A DNA stretch of 64,000 bases from Planktothricoides raciborskii GIHE-MW2 (GCF_040564635.1 NZ_CP159837.1:5319001-5383000), one strand, 5' to 3'; positions 19,467 through 29,339 are shown, counted from the first letter of the stretch. Notes: a model not told the origin generated them from the sequence alone. A program made the numbers and translations.

Positions 19467-21116
19467 GTGCTGTATCTAGCAGAAGTGAAAAAAGGTGGAG
19501 TTTTTGGTGGGAAGGCAGAGTTAAAACTGCTGGCCTGTCAGCGGGCTGACAGTTGGAGTGCTATTCCCAATGAAGAAGTCATTCCAGCGGAGGAAGCCAA
19601 TAGCTTCAATTCGGGAGTGCTGGTACTGGTAGACCTGACTCCTAGTAAGCAAATCCAAAAGTTACGTCAGGATACCCCTGGTGAACTCCTGAAGATTTTG
19701 CAAAGTTTCTCCCGTCAGATCGAAAAGTACAAGAAAGAGTCGGAAGAGATTGAGCAGTGGAAGCGGTCGCTGATGTTCCAGAGCGAAGAACTTCAGCGTC
19801 GAGAAGAAGAAATGCAAGCCCAAGCCGAACAGCTTGAGCAGATTCACGCTGAATCCGAAAAGTTGGCAAAAGAACGTCAAGAGATGGAATCGGTGCGAGC
19901 CGAAGCCAGCAAACTTCAAGCAGAACTGGACAAAAACCGGCAAGAGTTGGATGCGGCATGGGAAGAACTCCGGCAACAACAAGCTGAATTCCAGCAAACG
20001 GGCAAATTAGATGAGCGATCGGCTCAAAATCTTCAGGAACTCGTCGATTATTTATCTCAAACCACTATTTCTGTTGAGTCAGTCAATGAGCCCTTGAATC
20101 TCGCTTTTGAGATACTAAGCAATCAGCAGTCAGCGGTTGCCGAATATCAACAACGTTTGGAAAACCATCGGCAAACCGCTCAACAACAGCAACAAGCGGT
20201 GGATAGCCAGTCAGAGGCACTCCAGAATCAGTGGCAAGCATGGCATAAAGCTCAAAAGACTTTAAATCAGCAACAAGCTGACTTGAAGGTTCACCAAAGT
20301 AGTTTGCTTCTTAAACAAGATTCTGCCCTGATGCTGCGTCACTATTTGCAAGAAGAGTATGAGTTGCAGGAATCTCTTAAACAAGTGGGTGGTTCAAACC
20401 CGGTGAATGTGTCAGAGAATCCTGATTGGGGTGAGTTAGAGAAGATGCCTCTGGAGAGTTTGCCCTCGGTGGTACTTTCTTTGCAGCAGGATTTGCAAAA
20501 TCTGTTTCCTTTTGTGATTGGACAGGTTGAGGAGTTGGTGGAGGAGCAACGGAATAATCAACAAGAAGCTTATCAAATGTTGTATGAAACTTTGGTGGGT
20601 CAATGGCGCAATCTGTTGCAGCTTCAAGGCAAATTAACTCAGCATCAAGTGGTTTTAGGCCGTAAACTGCGGTTGCCCGAAGCACCTACAGGGGGGTCTC
20701 CAGCTTCGGTATCTGTGGAACCAATGGTCAGCAAAATCGAGGAACTTCGGCAATCTCAAGCCGAGAAATTGCAAAATCTTGAGAAGGAAATTGCTCAGAT
20801 GGCGCCCAGTATTCAGGAAATGCTTGACCGACTGAATCAAGATTTAATCGATCATGAAGCCACGCATTTAGAACTGACGCAGCAAGAGCAAGCACTGCGG
20901 GAACAACGGCGATCGCTGGCTGAGTTGTCCGGTCAGTTGAGCCTCTATGAAGCGATGCTAAAACCCCAGGTAGCAAAACTGGCAGAACTGCGGCAAAAGC
21001 TGGAAACCGCAGTGGCGTCTTTAAATCAGCTTCAAGAGACAGGCAATTATCAACAACAGGCGATCGCGCAAATTCGCGATGTGGTGATCGATTTGGTGAA
21101 TCCTCCCTCTGCTTAA
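19467..21116 (+). CDS. hmpF: Pilus motility taxis protein HmpF
   Basis: 549-residue coiled-coil protein. The N-terminus MLYLAEVKKGG...GGKAELKLLACQR...VIPAEEANSFNSGVLVLVDL is diagnostic of HmpF, which is needed for type IV pilus-driven motility in filamentous cyanobacteria. From residue 80 on it is Gln/Glu-rich coiled coil, with a short globular region around 330-380. The start is GTG at 19467 with AGAGGA 8-13 bases upstream. It is divergent from hmpA, as in other cyanobacteria, but separated from it by the 7.2-kb intron nest, which ends about 100 bp before the start codon and lies in the sense direction. The nest therefore may be spliced from the hmpF leader. Confidence 0.88.
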   Translation: MLYLAEVKKGGVFGGKAELKLLACQRADSWSAIPNEEVIPAEEANSFNSGVLVLVDLTPSKQIQKLRQDTPGELLKILQSFSRQIEKYKKESEEIEQWKRSLMFQSEELQRREEEMQAQAEQLEQIHAESEKLAKERQEMESVRAEASKLQAELDKNRQELDAAWEELRQQQAEFQQTGKLDERSAQNLQELVDYLSQTTISVESVNEPLNLAFEILSNQQSAVAEYQQRLENHRQTAQQQQQAVDSQSEALQNQWQAWHKAQKTLNQQQADLKVHQSSLLLKQDSALMLRHYLQEEYELQESLKQVGGSNPVNVSENPDWGELEKMPLESLPSVVLSLQQDLQNLFPFVIGQVEELVEEQRNNQQEAYQMLYETLVGQWRNLLQLQGKLTQHQVVLGRKLRLPEAPTGGSPASVSVEPMVSKIEELRQSQAEKLQNLEKEIAQMAPSIQEMLDRLNQDLIDHEATHLELTQQEQALREQRRSLAELSGQLSLYEAMLKPQVAKLAELRQKLETAVASLNQLQETGNYQQQAIAQIRDVVIDLVNPPSA

Positions 21117-21163
21117 TTCCTGGTAATTTCTGGAGGTGTGGTGAACAATTTACCCAAATTTAC

Positions 21164-22198
21164 CTAGTTTTTGGTTGTGGATTGATCTAGGATGATCCAA
21201 TCCCCTTCTACGCGAGCGATCGCCCCACCCGGAAACGGATCGGTTTGCGAACCATTAGAGCTACCAATCAACTGAATCAATTTTTCGATCTGCTCGAAGT
21301 TTGGATTCGCCGGAAGCACCTTCTGTAACCACCGTCGCATCATCCGACGCTGAATCGCCAGGGGAGCCGTGAACAAAATCCGGCGATTTACCATGTTTTT
21401 TTCGGGATTACTATTGACTTTTTGTTGATTTTGTGGTAAGCACTGCTGAAGTAATTCACAGGCGATGACTTCGAGATATTCCACCTCCGCTCGCAATAGT
21501 TCCGCTGTTTGTGCGATCTGTTGTTCGACTTGAGGATTGAAGTGAGTGCATAAATAAGGAATTAATTCTTTGCGGATCCGGTTGCGAGCATATTTCAAGT
21601 CTTGATTTGTGGCATCTTCCCAAATAAAAATTGCTGCACCGGAGCAAAATTCGCCGGTTTGACTGCGAGTGACTTCGAGTAAAGGACGCACGAGTTTTAT
21701 TTTATCGGTGAGTTGGCGTTGCCAAGTCAAGGCTTGTAAACCATCGGCTCCTGTGCCCCGCATCAGATTAAATAAAAGTGTTTCTGCCCGATCGCTTTGA
21801 GTGTGTCCCAGAACAATGGTGCCGTAGTTATGTTCGGTGGCGATCGCTTCTAAGACTTGATATCGCCATTGCCTTGCTGAAGCTTCGCTATGATCGGCTA
21901 AATTTTCAGCGGTGACCAAATGAAATGGTAAATCCCAGGAATGGGCTAATTGGGCGACATATTCAGCGTTGGCTTTTGAGTCAGGTCGCCAACCATGATC
22001 GCAATGAGCGATCGCCAATTGCCAATGCCATTTACGACGTAAGTCTAACAGCAGTTTAGCCAAACATAAAGAATCTTGACCCCCAGAAACGGCGATCAGA
22101 ATGCGATCGTTTGGTAATAACAACTGTCGCTGTCGTAGGGTTTGATGTATTTTACTGTGCAGGGGTGTCCAAGCAAAATGATTAGATGGATTAAGCAT
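21164..22198 (-). CDS. tilS: tRNA(Ile)-lysidine synthase
   Basis: 344-residue enzyme that attaches lysine to C34 of the AUA-reading tRNA-Ile using ATP. The PP-loop motif SGGQDS is at residues 38-43. The family motif AIAHCDHGWRPDSKANAEYV and GHTQSDRAETLLFNLMRGTG follow. The C-terminal part carries a short TilS substrate-binding region ending near residue 335. It is convergent with hmpF (47 bp apart). TilS is normally essential. Confidence 0.93.
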   Translation of the reverse strand: MLNPSNHFAWTPLHSKIHQTLRQRQLLLPNDRILIAVSGGQDSLCLAKLLLDLRRKWHWQLAIAHCDHGWRPDSKANAEYVAQLAHSWDLPFHLVTAENLADHSEASARQWRYQVLEAIATEHNYGTIVLGHTQSDRAETLLFNLMRGTGADGLQALTWQRQLTDKIKLVRPLLEVTRSQTGEFCSGAAIFIWEDATNQDLKYARNRIRKELIPYLCTHFNPQVEQQIAQTAELLRAEVEYLEVIACELLQQCLPQNQQKVNSNPEKNMVNRRILFTAPLAIQRRMMRRWLQKVLPANPNFEQIEKLIQLIGSSNGSQTDPFPGGAIARVEGDWIILDQSTTKN

Positions 22199-22380
22199 GG
22201 CTGACTAGGGCAGTTGACTAGGTTTTTGCGTTAATATCTGGCAATTATAATAAAAATCAATCTCCCCAAATTCCTGCCTAAAACTTGACGGATTTTTGGG
22301 GATAACGAATGTAAATTTAAATGATGAACAGGTATTTCACTAATAGCCTGTTTGAGAAATAGAAATATTGGAGACCCACC

Positions 22381-23103
22381 ATGTATGAAATCGTCAAACC
22401 CTGTCCGAAGAAAATCATACCGCCCAAAGATCTAAAAGATTTTCACCCAGACATCAATGCTGAAACTGTTTTACTAGAAGAAGTGTTTTATCATAAAGAA
22501 AATCACAGATTAGGTCAACACCAGGATGTTTTATCCGCTGATTATTACGGTAAATTAGAAAACCAGCAATACCAGGATAATACCGCATATTTAGGCCAGC
22601 GATATATTTGCAAAACTAATAACTTAATCCAACTAGAACATGAGATTAATTGTTTAAAAATATCTTTAATAAAATCTATACGAAGCCATCAGGAGACTCT
22701 GGAAGAAAAATTAAAGCAAGGCATGGATTTTCTCCAAGAACAATCACAAAAAATTAACGATTTATCTGCTCAACTAGAAGCGGAAATATTGAAATTTCAA
22801 TCTCTGGCTAGAGAAGTCAACCAAGACTATCATGCGCTGCAAAATTATCAGCATCAATCAAAAGAAAGTTCCTCCCAACTTGAGCGAATCAGACCGGCAA
22901 ATATTTGGGAAATTCGTTCCAGCCTTATTCCCAGGGTTGTTAAACAAGGAAATCAGTTTATTTTGACGACAAAACCAGTGGAGGAAGTTGCGGCAGACAA
23001 TCCGGAAAACCGAGTCAAGAAAGCCCAGCAACGGCAAAAAGCTTTAGAATGCTGGTTAGAAGCCAAGCGACAAAGGATTATTCAGGATTTTTCCAGTCCT
23101 TAA
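22381..23103 (+). CDS. Hypothetical coiled-coil protein
   Basis: 240-residue protein with no family I recognise. Residues 85-165 are predicted coiled coil (INCLKISLIKSIRSHQETL, then LKQGMDFLQEQSQKINDLSA). The N-terminus is polar with Pro/Lys and the C-terminus is basic. There is no signal peptide or membrane segment. It is transcribed toward the UbiB-like gene 133 bp downstream; the gap contains a palindromic repeat, and the two are not clearly one operon. Confidence 0.6.
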   Translation: MYEIVKPCPKKIIPPKDLKDFHPDINAETVLLEEVFYHKENHRLGQHQDVLSADYYGKLENQQYQDNTAYLGQRYICKTNNLIQLEHEINCLKISLIKSIRSHQETLEEKLKQGMDFLQEQSQKINDLSAQLEAEILKFQSLAREVNQDYHALQNYQHQSKESSSQLERIRPANIWEIRSSLIPRVVKQGNQFILTTKPVEEVAADNPENRVKKAQQRQKALECWLEAKRQRIIQDFSSP

Positions 23104-23123
23104 TTGATGACAGAAGATTGTAC

Positions 23124-23150
23124 GTTCGCGAAGCGTTGCGGATGCAACAT
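23124..23150. repeat. Intergenic copy of the GCGTTGCGGATGCAACAT repeat
   Basis: TTCGCGAAGCGTTGCGGAT followed by GCAACAT, nearly identical to the copy inside hmpD (6531-6560). It lies just after the coiled-coil gene. Confidence 0.75.
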
Positions 23151-23236
23151 GGAGACCAACAAGCGCTGATGAACATACGACTAATTGTTAAAATATATTA
23201 AGATTGTCTTAAGTTCCTCTACTGGTTGGTAAATTC

Positions 23237-25282
23237 ATGCACGTCAAGACAGTATTGCCCCCTAAGAATCAAGCACCAGTGGGTGCGACGAAATCATCAT
23301 CCCATCTCAACTCCTCAGAAGTGCCTACCGTCACGGTGGAAACAAAAGCGATCCCGTCGGTAGAGGAACACTTCCAGAGTTCATCGGATCCAACGGCAGT
23401 CCGCTATGACCCGATCGCGATCGCCACACATTATCGCCTGCGACCCCTGCAAGTCTTAATGCGCCAGATTAGCATTATTTGGCCATTTTTGCTGTTTGCT
23501 CTGCGCCTTTGGTGGGACAAGAAAACGGGCAACAGCAAAAAAAATCAAGGCAAGCAAGCGATCCAACTGCGAGAAATGCTGACGAAACTAGGGCCAGCAT
23601 TTATCAAAATTGGCCAAGCCCTCTCCACTCGTCCAGACTTGGTGCCCCCCCTATACCTGGAGGAGCTAACCAAACTGCAAGATCAACTGCCAGCTTTTGC
23701 CAACGAAATCGCCTATAAATTTATTGAAGAAGAATTAGGCGATCGCCCAGAAAACATCTACGCCGAACTTTCTCCCAACCCCGTAGCCGCTGCCTCCCTC
23801 GGTCAAGTTTACAAAGGCAAACTGAAAACTGGTGAAACCGTCGCCGTCAAAGTCCAACGACCGGGCTTAAAAGACAGCATGGGTCTTGATGTGTATATTT
23901 TGCGCCAACTGGCCATTTGGTTTGTCACCAACTTCAAACATCGAGTGAAAAGTGACCTCGTAGGCATCATGGATGAATTTGGCGCTCGCATCTATGAAGA
24001 AATGGACTACACCCAAGAAGGCCGGAATGCCGAAAAGTTTCAGGAACTTTATGGTCATCTCAAAGATATTTACGTTCCCAAGATTTATTGGGAATACACA
24101 GGGCGAGAAGTGCTGACAATGGAATGGGTGGAAGGCACTAAATTAACCAAATTATTAGAATTACGCCAACAAGGAATCGATCCGACTTATCTCATAGAAG
24201 TTGGAGTCAACTGTTCTCTGCGGCAACTTCTCGAACATGGATTTTTTCACGCTGACCCCCATCCCGGAAATTTATTAGCCACCACCGATGGCAAATTAGC
24301 ATACCTCGACTTTGGCATGATGAGCCAAGTTAAACCCTATCAGCGTTATGGATTAATTGAAGCGGTGGTTCACTTGGTTAACCGAGACTTTGAAGGATTA
24401 GCCAAAGATTATGTCAAATTAGAATTTTTAACAGAAGATACGGACTTAACCCCGATCGTTCCCGCATTAGCCGGTGTATTTGGCAACGCTTTGGGTTCTA
24501 GTGTTGCTGAGTTAAATTTCAAAAGCATTACGGATCAACTATCGGAAGTGATGTATGAATATCCCTTTCGCGTTCCTGCTTATTACGCTTTAATTATTCG
24601 CTCTTTAGTCACCTTAGAAGGAATTGCCATTAACGTCGATCCAGAATTTAAAGTTCTGAGTAAAGCATATCCTTATGTGGCCAAGCGCTTATTAACTGAC
24701 TCAGCCCCAGAATTAAGGTCTTCTTTACGGGATTTACTCTTTAAAGAAGGCAGCTTTCGCTGGAATCGTTTGGAAAACTTGTTAAAAAATGCCAAAAATA
24801 GTGATGATTATGACCTCAGTCAAAATTTAAATCAAGCTTTAGAATTTCTCTTTTCTGAACGGGGAGATTTCATTAGAGATTATTTGGTGGATGAAATTGT
24901 TAAAAGTATGGATATGCTATCACAGAATGCTTTTTACAATGCTCGATCTGTGATTGGTGAGTGGTTTGGGCTAACTGAAACACAGCCGCCAGTACCAGCA
25001 GCCGACCAAGAAAATTTAGAACGAATGCAACGGATTTTACTTTTGCTAAAAGATACTCCGGGTTTTGATCCGATGAAGTTAGTGCAGATGGTGCCACAAG
25101 TTTTAATGAAACCAGAAGTGCAACGTCTCGGTCAGGAAGTAGCCAGTAATTTGGCTCAAAGGGCTGTCGCTCGATTAATTCGTCAATTCTTGATCGGTGA
25201 CTCCGCTGCCGATCCCGTTCCGTCAACCCATAATCCGAACAATCATTCTCGTCAAACCGTCGCACTTCCTCCGGGTCGATAA
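23237..25282 (+). CDS. ABC1/UbiB-family protein kinase-like protein
   Basis: 681 residues. The ABC1 signature KLGPAFIKIGQALSTRPDL (the KxGQ block) is near residue 115-135, the Ala-rich loop AAASLGQVYKG near 184, catalytic-loop HADPHPGNLL near 338 and metal-binding LDFGMM near 358. Members are atypical kinases/ATPases linked to quinone and membrane-lipid metabolism; cyanobacteria have several copies, so the exact role is open. The C-terminus has an amphipathic region but no clear membrane span. It is followed by a strong terminator. Confidence 0.88.
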   Translation: MHVKTVLPPKNQAPVGATKSSSHLNSSEVPTVTVETKAIPSVEEHFQSSSDPTAVRYDPIAIATHYRLRPLQVLMRQISIIWPFLLFALRLWWDKKTGNSKKNQGKQAIQLREMLTKLGPAFIKIGQALSTRPDLVPPLYLEELTKLQDQLPAFANEIAYKFIEEELGDRPENIYAELSPNPVAAASLGQVYKGKLKTGETVAVKVQRPGLKDSMGLDVYILRQLAIWFVTNFKHRVKSDLVGIMDEFGARIYEEMDYTQEGRNAEKFQELYGHLKDIYVPKIYWEYTGREVLTMEWVEGTKLTKLLELRQQGIDPTYLIEVGVNCSLRQLLEHGFFHADPHPGNLLATTDGKLAYLDFGMMSQVKPYQRYGLIEAVVHLVNRDFEGLAKDYVKLEFLTEDTDLTPIVPALAGVFGNALGSSVAELNFKSITDQLSEVMYEYPFRVPAYYALIIRSLVTLEGIAINVDPEFKVLSKAYPYVAKRLLTDSAPELRSSLRDLLFKEGSFRWNRLENLLKNAKNSDDYDLSQNLNQALEFLFSERGDFIRDYLVDEIVKSMDMLSQNAFYNARSVIGEWFGLTETQPPVPAADQENLERMQRILLLLKDTPGFDPMKLVQMVPQVLMKPEVQRLGQEVASNLAQRAVARLIRQFLIGDSAADPVPSTHNPNNHSRQTVALPPGR

Positions 25283-25337
25283 TTAACTCTCGATCTGGCT
25301 GAGATAGGAGAAAAATATCTCTCAGAAATTGCCGTTG

Positions 25338-25370
25338 ATGGGTGGGGGTAAACTTCACCCATTTTTTTTT
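25338..25370 (+). terminator. Rho-independent terminator after the UbiB-like gene
   Basis: Stem ATGGGTG (25338-25344) with CACCCAT (25356-25362), then an unbroken run of T's to 25370. It lies 55 bp after the stop codon. Confidence 0.8.
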
Positions 25371-25610
25371 CGACAGTTAATCACAAGTTAATCACCACAT
25401 TAGAATTAAACAAGTTTCAATCAAGCGGATGCTGGGGCATGACCCTGTTAATTTACTGACCCGTAAAAAAAATTGTTATTTTATTATTGTGATCCGTTGC
25501 CTCGATCGCTGATCTGATTTCCGACATTTGAACCAGCGATCGCAGCATCACGATCTAAGTACCAATCCTACTAAGTAGCAATCCGCATTAATTTTCAACG
25601 GCAATTTAGC

Positions 25611-28067
25611 ATGACTACTAACGCAGAATTCGTCTCTCAAACGATCGCACTAATCAACGTAGAACGTGCTAAGGAAAATTTAGCCCCCTTAGCCTTAGAT
25701 TCTCAACTCAATCAAGTCGCCCAAAAACATAGTCAGGACATGGCCGAAAATGACTTTTTTGGTCAAAGTGGCTCCAATGGCTCCACCCCAGACAGCCGTC
25801 TCAGGGAAGTCGGTTATATTTTTTCTACCTTTAAACAAAACATTGCTGCCAGTCAACCGACTCCTGAATCCGTAGTCCAACGTTGGCTGAACGACCCGGG
25901 CGAACGGGCTAATCTGTTTGATAGATCCGTCCAAGGGATTGGCGTCGGCTATTTTTTCCTGGAAAATGACACCGGAAATTTTAATGCCCAACATTATTGG
26001 ACATTAATGCTGGCCGATCGGACGCCAACTCCTACAACCGCGATCGCCGCCCCCAATATTGCCAGTGTGATCCAAGGCGGTAGTGGCAGCGACTCGATCC
26101 TTGGCGGTCTAGCGGCTGACAGCATCTTTGGCAATGATGGCGATGACTCCATCCTCGGCAGTAATGATAATGATGCGATCTTCGGCAACCGAGGCAACGA
26201 TACTTTATTCGGAGAAGATGGTATCGACCAACTATTTGGTGGTAGAGATAATGACTGGCTCTTCGGCGGCGGTGGACTTGATTTCTTATCCGGCGACCTG
26301 GGTGACGATCTTCTTTTTGGCGGCACAGAAGAGGACACCCTCTTAGGAGTAGATGGCAATGACCAACTGTTTGGCGGGGACAATGCCGATAGTTTGGTCG
26401 GCGGAGATGGCGATGACAGCCTATTTGGGGAAGGAGACGGCGATCGCCTGGAAGGGGGTTTAGGCAGCGATCAACTGTTTGGCGGTGATGGCGACGATAC
26501 CATCCTTGGACAAGAAAATGACGATCTACTGGTCGGGGACAGGGGAAATGATTTTCTCGATGGCGGGTCTGGTAACGACCAAATCCTCGGACTAGATGGC
26601 AACGATAACATTTTTGGCAGTCTCGGCAATGATACCCTCTATGGCAATGCTGGCAATGATGTGATTAACGGTGAAGATGGGGATGACCTGATTTACGGCG
26701 GCAGAGATGACGATCGGTTATTTGGTGACGTTGGCAACGATACTTTGAGTGGCGACCTCGGTAGCGATCTCCTATCGGGAGGTGATGGGGATGATTTACT
26801 CGAAGGAGGACTCGGGAACGATCAACTCTTTGGTGGCGACGGCAATGATACTCTCAATGGCGGTGATGGTGATGACTTCCTCAACGGCAACCAGGGGGCT
26901 GACGTCATCGATGGGGGTGCGGGAAGCGATCTGATCCACGGCGGCAAAGATAACGATACCATTACCGGGGGCGATGGCAACGATACCCTCAATGGCGACC
27001 TCGGTGATGACTTCATCGAGGGGGGTCTGGGCAATGATATCCTCAATGGCAGCGATGGCAATGATACCCTCAATGCCGATGAGGGAAATGATTTCCTCGA
27101 TGGTGCAGAAGGGAATGATGTCCTCAATGGCGGCATTGGCAATGACATCTTGAATGGCGGTATTGGCGATGATGCACTCCAGGGCAACGAGGGGGATGAT
27201 AGTCTCAACGGCGGTCTGGGCAACGATAATCTGGTTGGAGGAGATGGTAACGATACCCTGATCGGCGGGCCGGGTAATGATGTCCTCCAAGGAAATGATG
27301 GAGCCGACTACCTAGAAGGCGGTGATGGCAACGATCAGATCAATGGCGGTGCCGATAACGATATCTTAATCGGGGGAGCCGGAAATGATACCCTCGATGG
27401 GAGTGATGGCAACGATCAGATCAATGGCGGAGATGGAGATAATGTCATCAATGGGGGCAATGGTGATGATGTCATCGTTGCTCTGGGCGGCAATGACACC
27501 ATTGATGGTGCTGCTGGCAATGATGTGATCCAAGCCGGTGATGGGGATAATGTCGTTAATGGTGGTGATGGCAGAGATGTGATTACCGCTGGTGCCGGTA
27601 ACGATACCCTCAACGGGGGTGCTGGTCCCGATCAAATCAATGCCGGTGCCGGTGACGATCTGATCGATGGCGGCAGTGAAAATGATTTGCTTTCCGGTGG
27701 AGCGGGAAATGATACGATCATTGGGGCAGAGGGAAATGATACGATCGTTGGCGGCGCTGGTAGCGATCTGCTGACCGGAGGAGGGGGTCGAGACCGATTT
27801 TCTTTGGAAAATGCCGGAGGAATTGATGTCATCACGGATTTTGAACAAGGCATCGATTTGATTGTCTTGAGTGGTGGTTTAACCTTTCAGGATATTCGGA
27901 TTATTGACCCCAATCCCATTCCGGCAGATCCGACCACCGAACCACCGACTCCCGCTGAAGAATCTTCAGATACGGCAATTATTCTCAATAGTACCGGCGA
28001 AGCCTTGATGCTGATCCAAGGGATTGCCCTCTCTGAGTTCCGGGGTTTTGCTAATTTCACCACTTAA
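25611..28067 (+). CDS. Secreted CAP-domain protein with RTX calcium-binding repeats
   Basis: 818 residues. The N-terminal 150 residues form a CAP/SCP domain (INVERAKENLAPLALDSQLN, AQKHSQDMAENDFF, RVGYIF-like block, QHYWTLMLADR). Residues 163-745 are about 30 blocks of the GGxGxDxLxGG nonapeptide type (GGDGNDTLNGGDGDDFLNG), which bind calcium after export. The end resembles RTX C-termini (ENAGGIDVITDFEQGIDLIVL). No N-terminal signal is present, as expected for type I secretion with a C-terminal signal. CAP plus RTX architectures are typical of cyanobacterial surface or exoproteins. Confidence 0.88.
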   Translation: MTTNAEFVSQTIALINVERAKENLAPLALDSQLNQVAQKHSQDMAENDFFGQSGSNGSTPDSRLREVGYIFSTFKQNIAASQPTPESVVQRWLNDPGERANLFDRSVQGIGVGYFFLENDTGNFNAQHYWTLMLADRTPTPTTAIAAPNIASVIQGGSGSDSILGGLAADSIFGNDGDDSILGSNDNDAIFGNRGNDTLFGEDGIDQLFGGRDNDWLFGGGGLDFLSGDLGDDLLFGGTEEDTLLGVDGNDQLFGGDNADSLVGGDGDDSLFGEGDGDRLEGGLGSDQLFGGDGDDTILGQENDDLLVGDRGNDFLDGGSGNDQILGLDGNDNIFGSLGNDTLYGNAGNDVINGEDGDDLIYGGRDDDRLFGDVGNDTLSGDLGSDLLSGGDGDDLLEGGLGNDQLFGGDGNDTLNGGDGDDFLNGNQGADVIDGGAGSDLIHGGKDNDTITGGDGNDTLNGDLGDDFIEGGLGNDILNGSDGNDTLNADEGNDFLDGAEGNDVLNGGIGNDILNGGIGDDALQGNEGDDSLNGGLGNDNLVGGDGNDTLIGGPGNDVLQGNDGADYLEGGDGNDQINGGADNDILIGGAGNDTLDGSDGNDQINGGDGDNVINGGNGDDVIVALGGNDTIDGAAGNDVIQAGDGDNVVNGGDGRDVITAGAGNDTLNGGAGPDQINAGAGDDLIDGGSENDLLSGGAGNDTIIGAEGNDTIVGGAGSDLLTGGGGRDRFSLENAGGIDVITDFEQGIDLIVLSGGLTFQDIRIIDPNPIPADPTTEPPTPAEESSDTAIILNSTGEALMLIQGIALSEFRGFANFTT

Positions 28068-28745
28068 ACATCCCCAGGATCAAGCGAGTGATGGATTTAT
28101 AGGCGATCGCGCTTCGGCGTTGCGGATGGAACCGAAGCTCATGAAGCGTTGCGATCGCAACATCGCAAAATTAATCATGGGGTCAAATTTTCAAAATTTT
28201 GATGCTCCCTTAACAGCGGAAATCCAAGCAGGGATATGACCTGGAGGTATTTAAAGCCAAAGGGAATGGCGTAAGCCATTCCCTTTGTTTCGTCTGGAAG
28301 TAAATATTTATGCTAAGATACGCAATGGCTTAAATGTTAAGCTGTACACAGAATGCTAACATACTATCCTGCTAGACCCCTAGCAAGTGAAATGATTATG
28401 ACACTTGCCTGTCCTTTACTTCAAAGGCCGCCTGCGGTTTGGCAGGGGTTCACAGAGAATGAACCACTAACCGGCAAATAACCAGTAGAATTGTCACCTC
28501 TGGGTTAGATGCAACTCTGGGTTAGATGCAACCTACAACTGATCGTCTACAGCAGAGTGAGCAACCTAGGTAGCCGCTTAGGCGAGAGTTTTCTGTCTAG
28601 ATAGGATAATAGATCCGCTAGGTTTTCTGTAGGGTTGACCGAATTGACAACAATTTCACGGTAGGCAATTCAATTGGAATCTGTCTATCTGTAACTTGAC
28701 CAAACCTTGACTAAATTTTATCAAAAAGGAGAAAAAGGAGCAAGA
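28068..28745. other. Long leader region upstream of rpsU with repeats and hairpins
   Basis: About 680 bases without a gene. 28105-28165 holds a GATCGC-rich palindromic repeat (GGCGTTGCGGATGGAACCG, then AAGCGTTGCGATCGCAACAT). After the hairpin at 28259 comes about 350 bases with several inverted repeats, for example GCAAGTG...CACTTGC near 28385-28412, and a direct repeat CTCTGGGTTAGATGCAA at about 28498 and 28515. This may be an rpsU leader or a small RNA gene. I do not recognise a known RNA family. Confidence 0.45.
28259..28286 (+). terminator. Likely terminator hairpin
   Basis: AAAGGGAATGGC, loop GTAA, GCCATTCCCTTT: a perfect 12-bp stem followed by GTTT. It is some 190 bp after the CAP-RTX gene. 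The T-tract is short. Confidence 0.6.
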
Positions 28746-28925
28746 ATGACCCAAGTGGTAGTCGGCGAAAACGAAGGAATCGAATCTGCGTTGCGTCGCT
28801 TTAAACGGCAAGTTTCCAAAGCGGGAATTTTGGCAGATGTTAAAAGTCGGCGTTATTTTGAAAATCCCCAAGAAAAGAAAAAGCGCAAAGCCAGCGCCGC
28901 TCGTCGGAAAAGACGTTATCGTTAA
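28746..28925 (+). CDS. rpsU: 30S ribosomal protein S21
   Basis: 59 residues, [20 protein letters not shown]...KRRYR with the basic C-terminal tail of bacterial S21. The start is ATG at 28746, preceded by AAGGAG; an upstream in-frame start at 28707 would add a non-conserved peptide and is rejected. A strong terminator follows 100 bp downstream. Confidence 0.95.
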   Translation: MTQVVVGENEGIESALRRFKRQVSKAGILADVKSRRYFENPQEKKKRKASAARRKRRYR

Positions 28926-29024
28926 ATTTATACCCTATTTATATAACAGGATTTTCATCAATTTCGCCATACTAGCGATTCAAATGATTTCCTAGTTTTG
29001 CTGGGTAAAATATTTTTATCAGTG

Positions 29025-29056
29025 CAGGCTTTGCTCCGGAGCAAAGCCTGTTTTTA
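29025..29056 (+). terminator. Rho-independent terminator after rpsU
   Basis: Perfect palindrome CAGGCTTTGCTCC / GGAGCAAAGCCTG at 29025-29050, followed by TTTTTATT. About 280 bases between it and the next gene show nothing else. Confidence 0.88.
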
Positions 29057-29339
29057 TTGCATTTTATTGATTTTTTTACATTTATGAGTGACAATTATGT
29101 TGAAGTTTTATTTTTCCGCATTGTTTATGTAAAAAAAATACTTCATCCCTCAAAAAACATGACAATTTATTCAATTAATTTTCAAAAACTTAGTCTATTT
29201 ACACCAAAATACTGACAAGAAAAAGGCTTTGGACTATGGTGACACTCGGATCTTGATTTCAAAATTAAATGAAATGAGTATAATTAAAAACAAAACAATC
29301 TAATGATGATGGCAAAAGCCATAAGTGAGATCGGTAAGA

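Noticed and set aside
25994-27853. Long antisense open frames rich in Ser/Pro or Ile/Val opposite the CAP-RTX gene
   Set aside because: They mirror the GGxGxD codon repeats of the plus-strand RTX gene; no domains or start signals of their own.
28310-28640. rpsU upstream region considered as tmRNA, RNase P RNA or 6S RNA
   Set aside because: I could not find the conserved cores of the first two families, and 6S cannot be judged by eye; left as an unassigned candidate.
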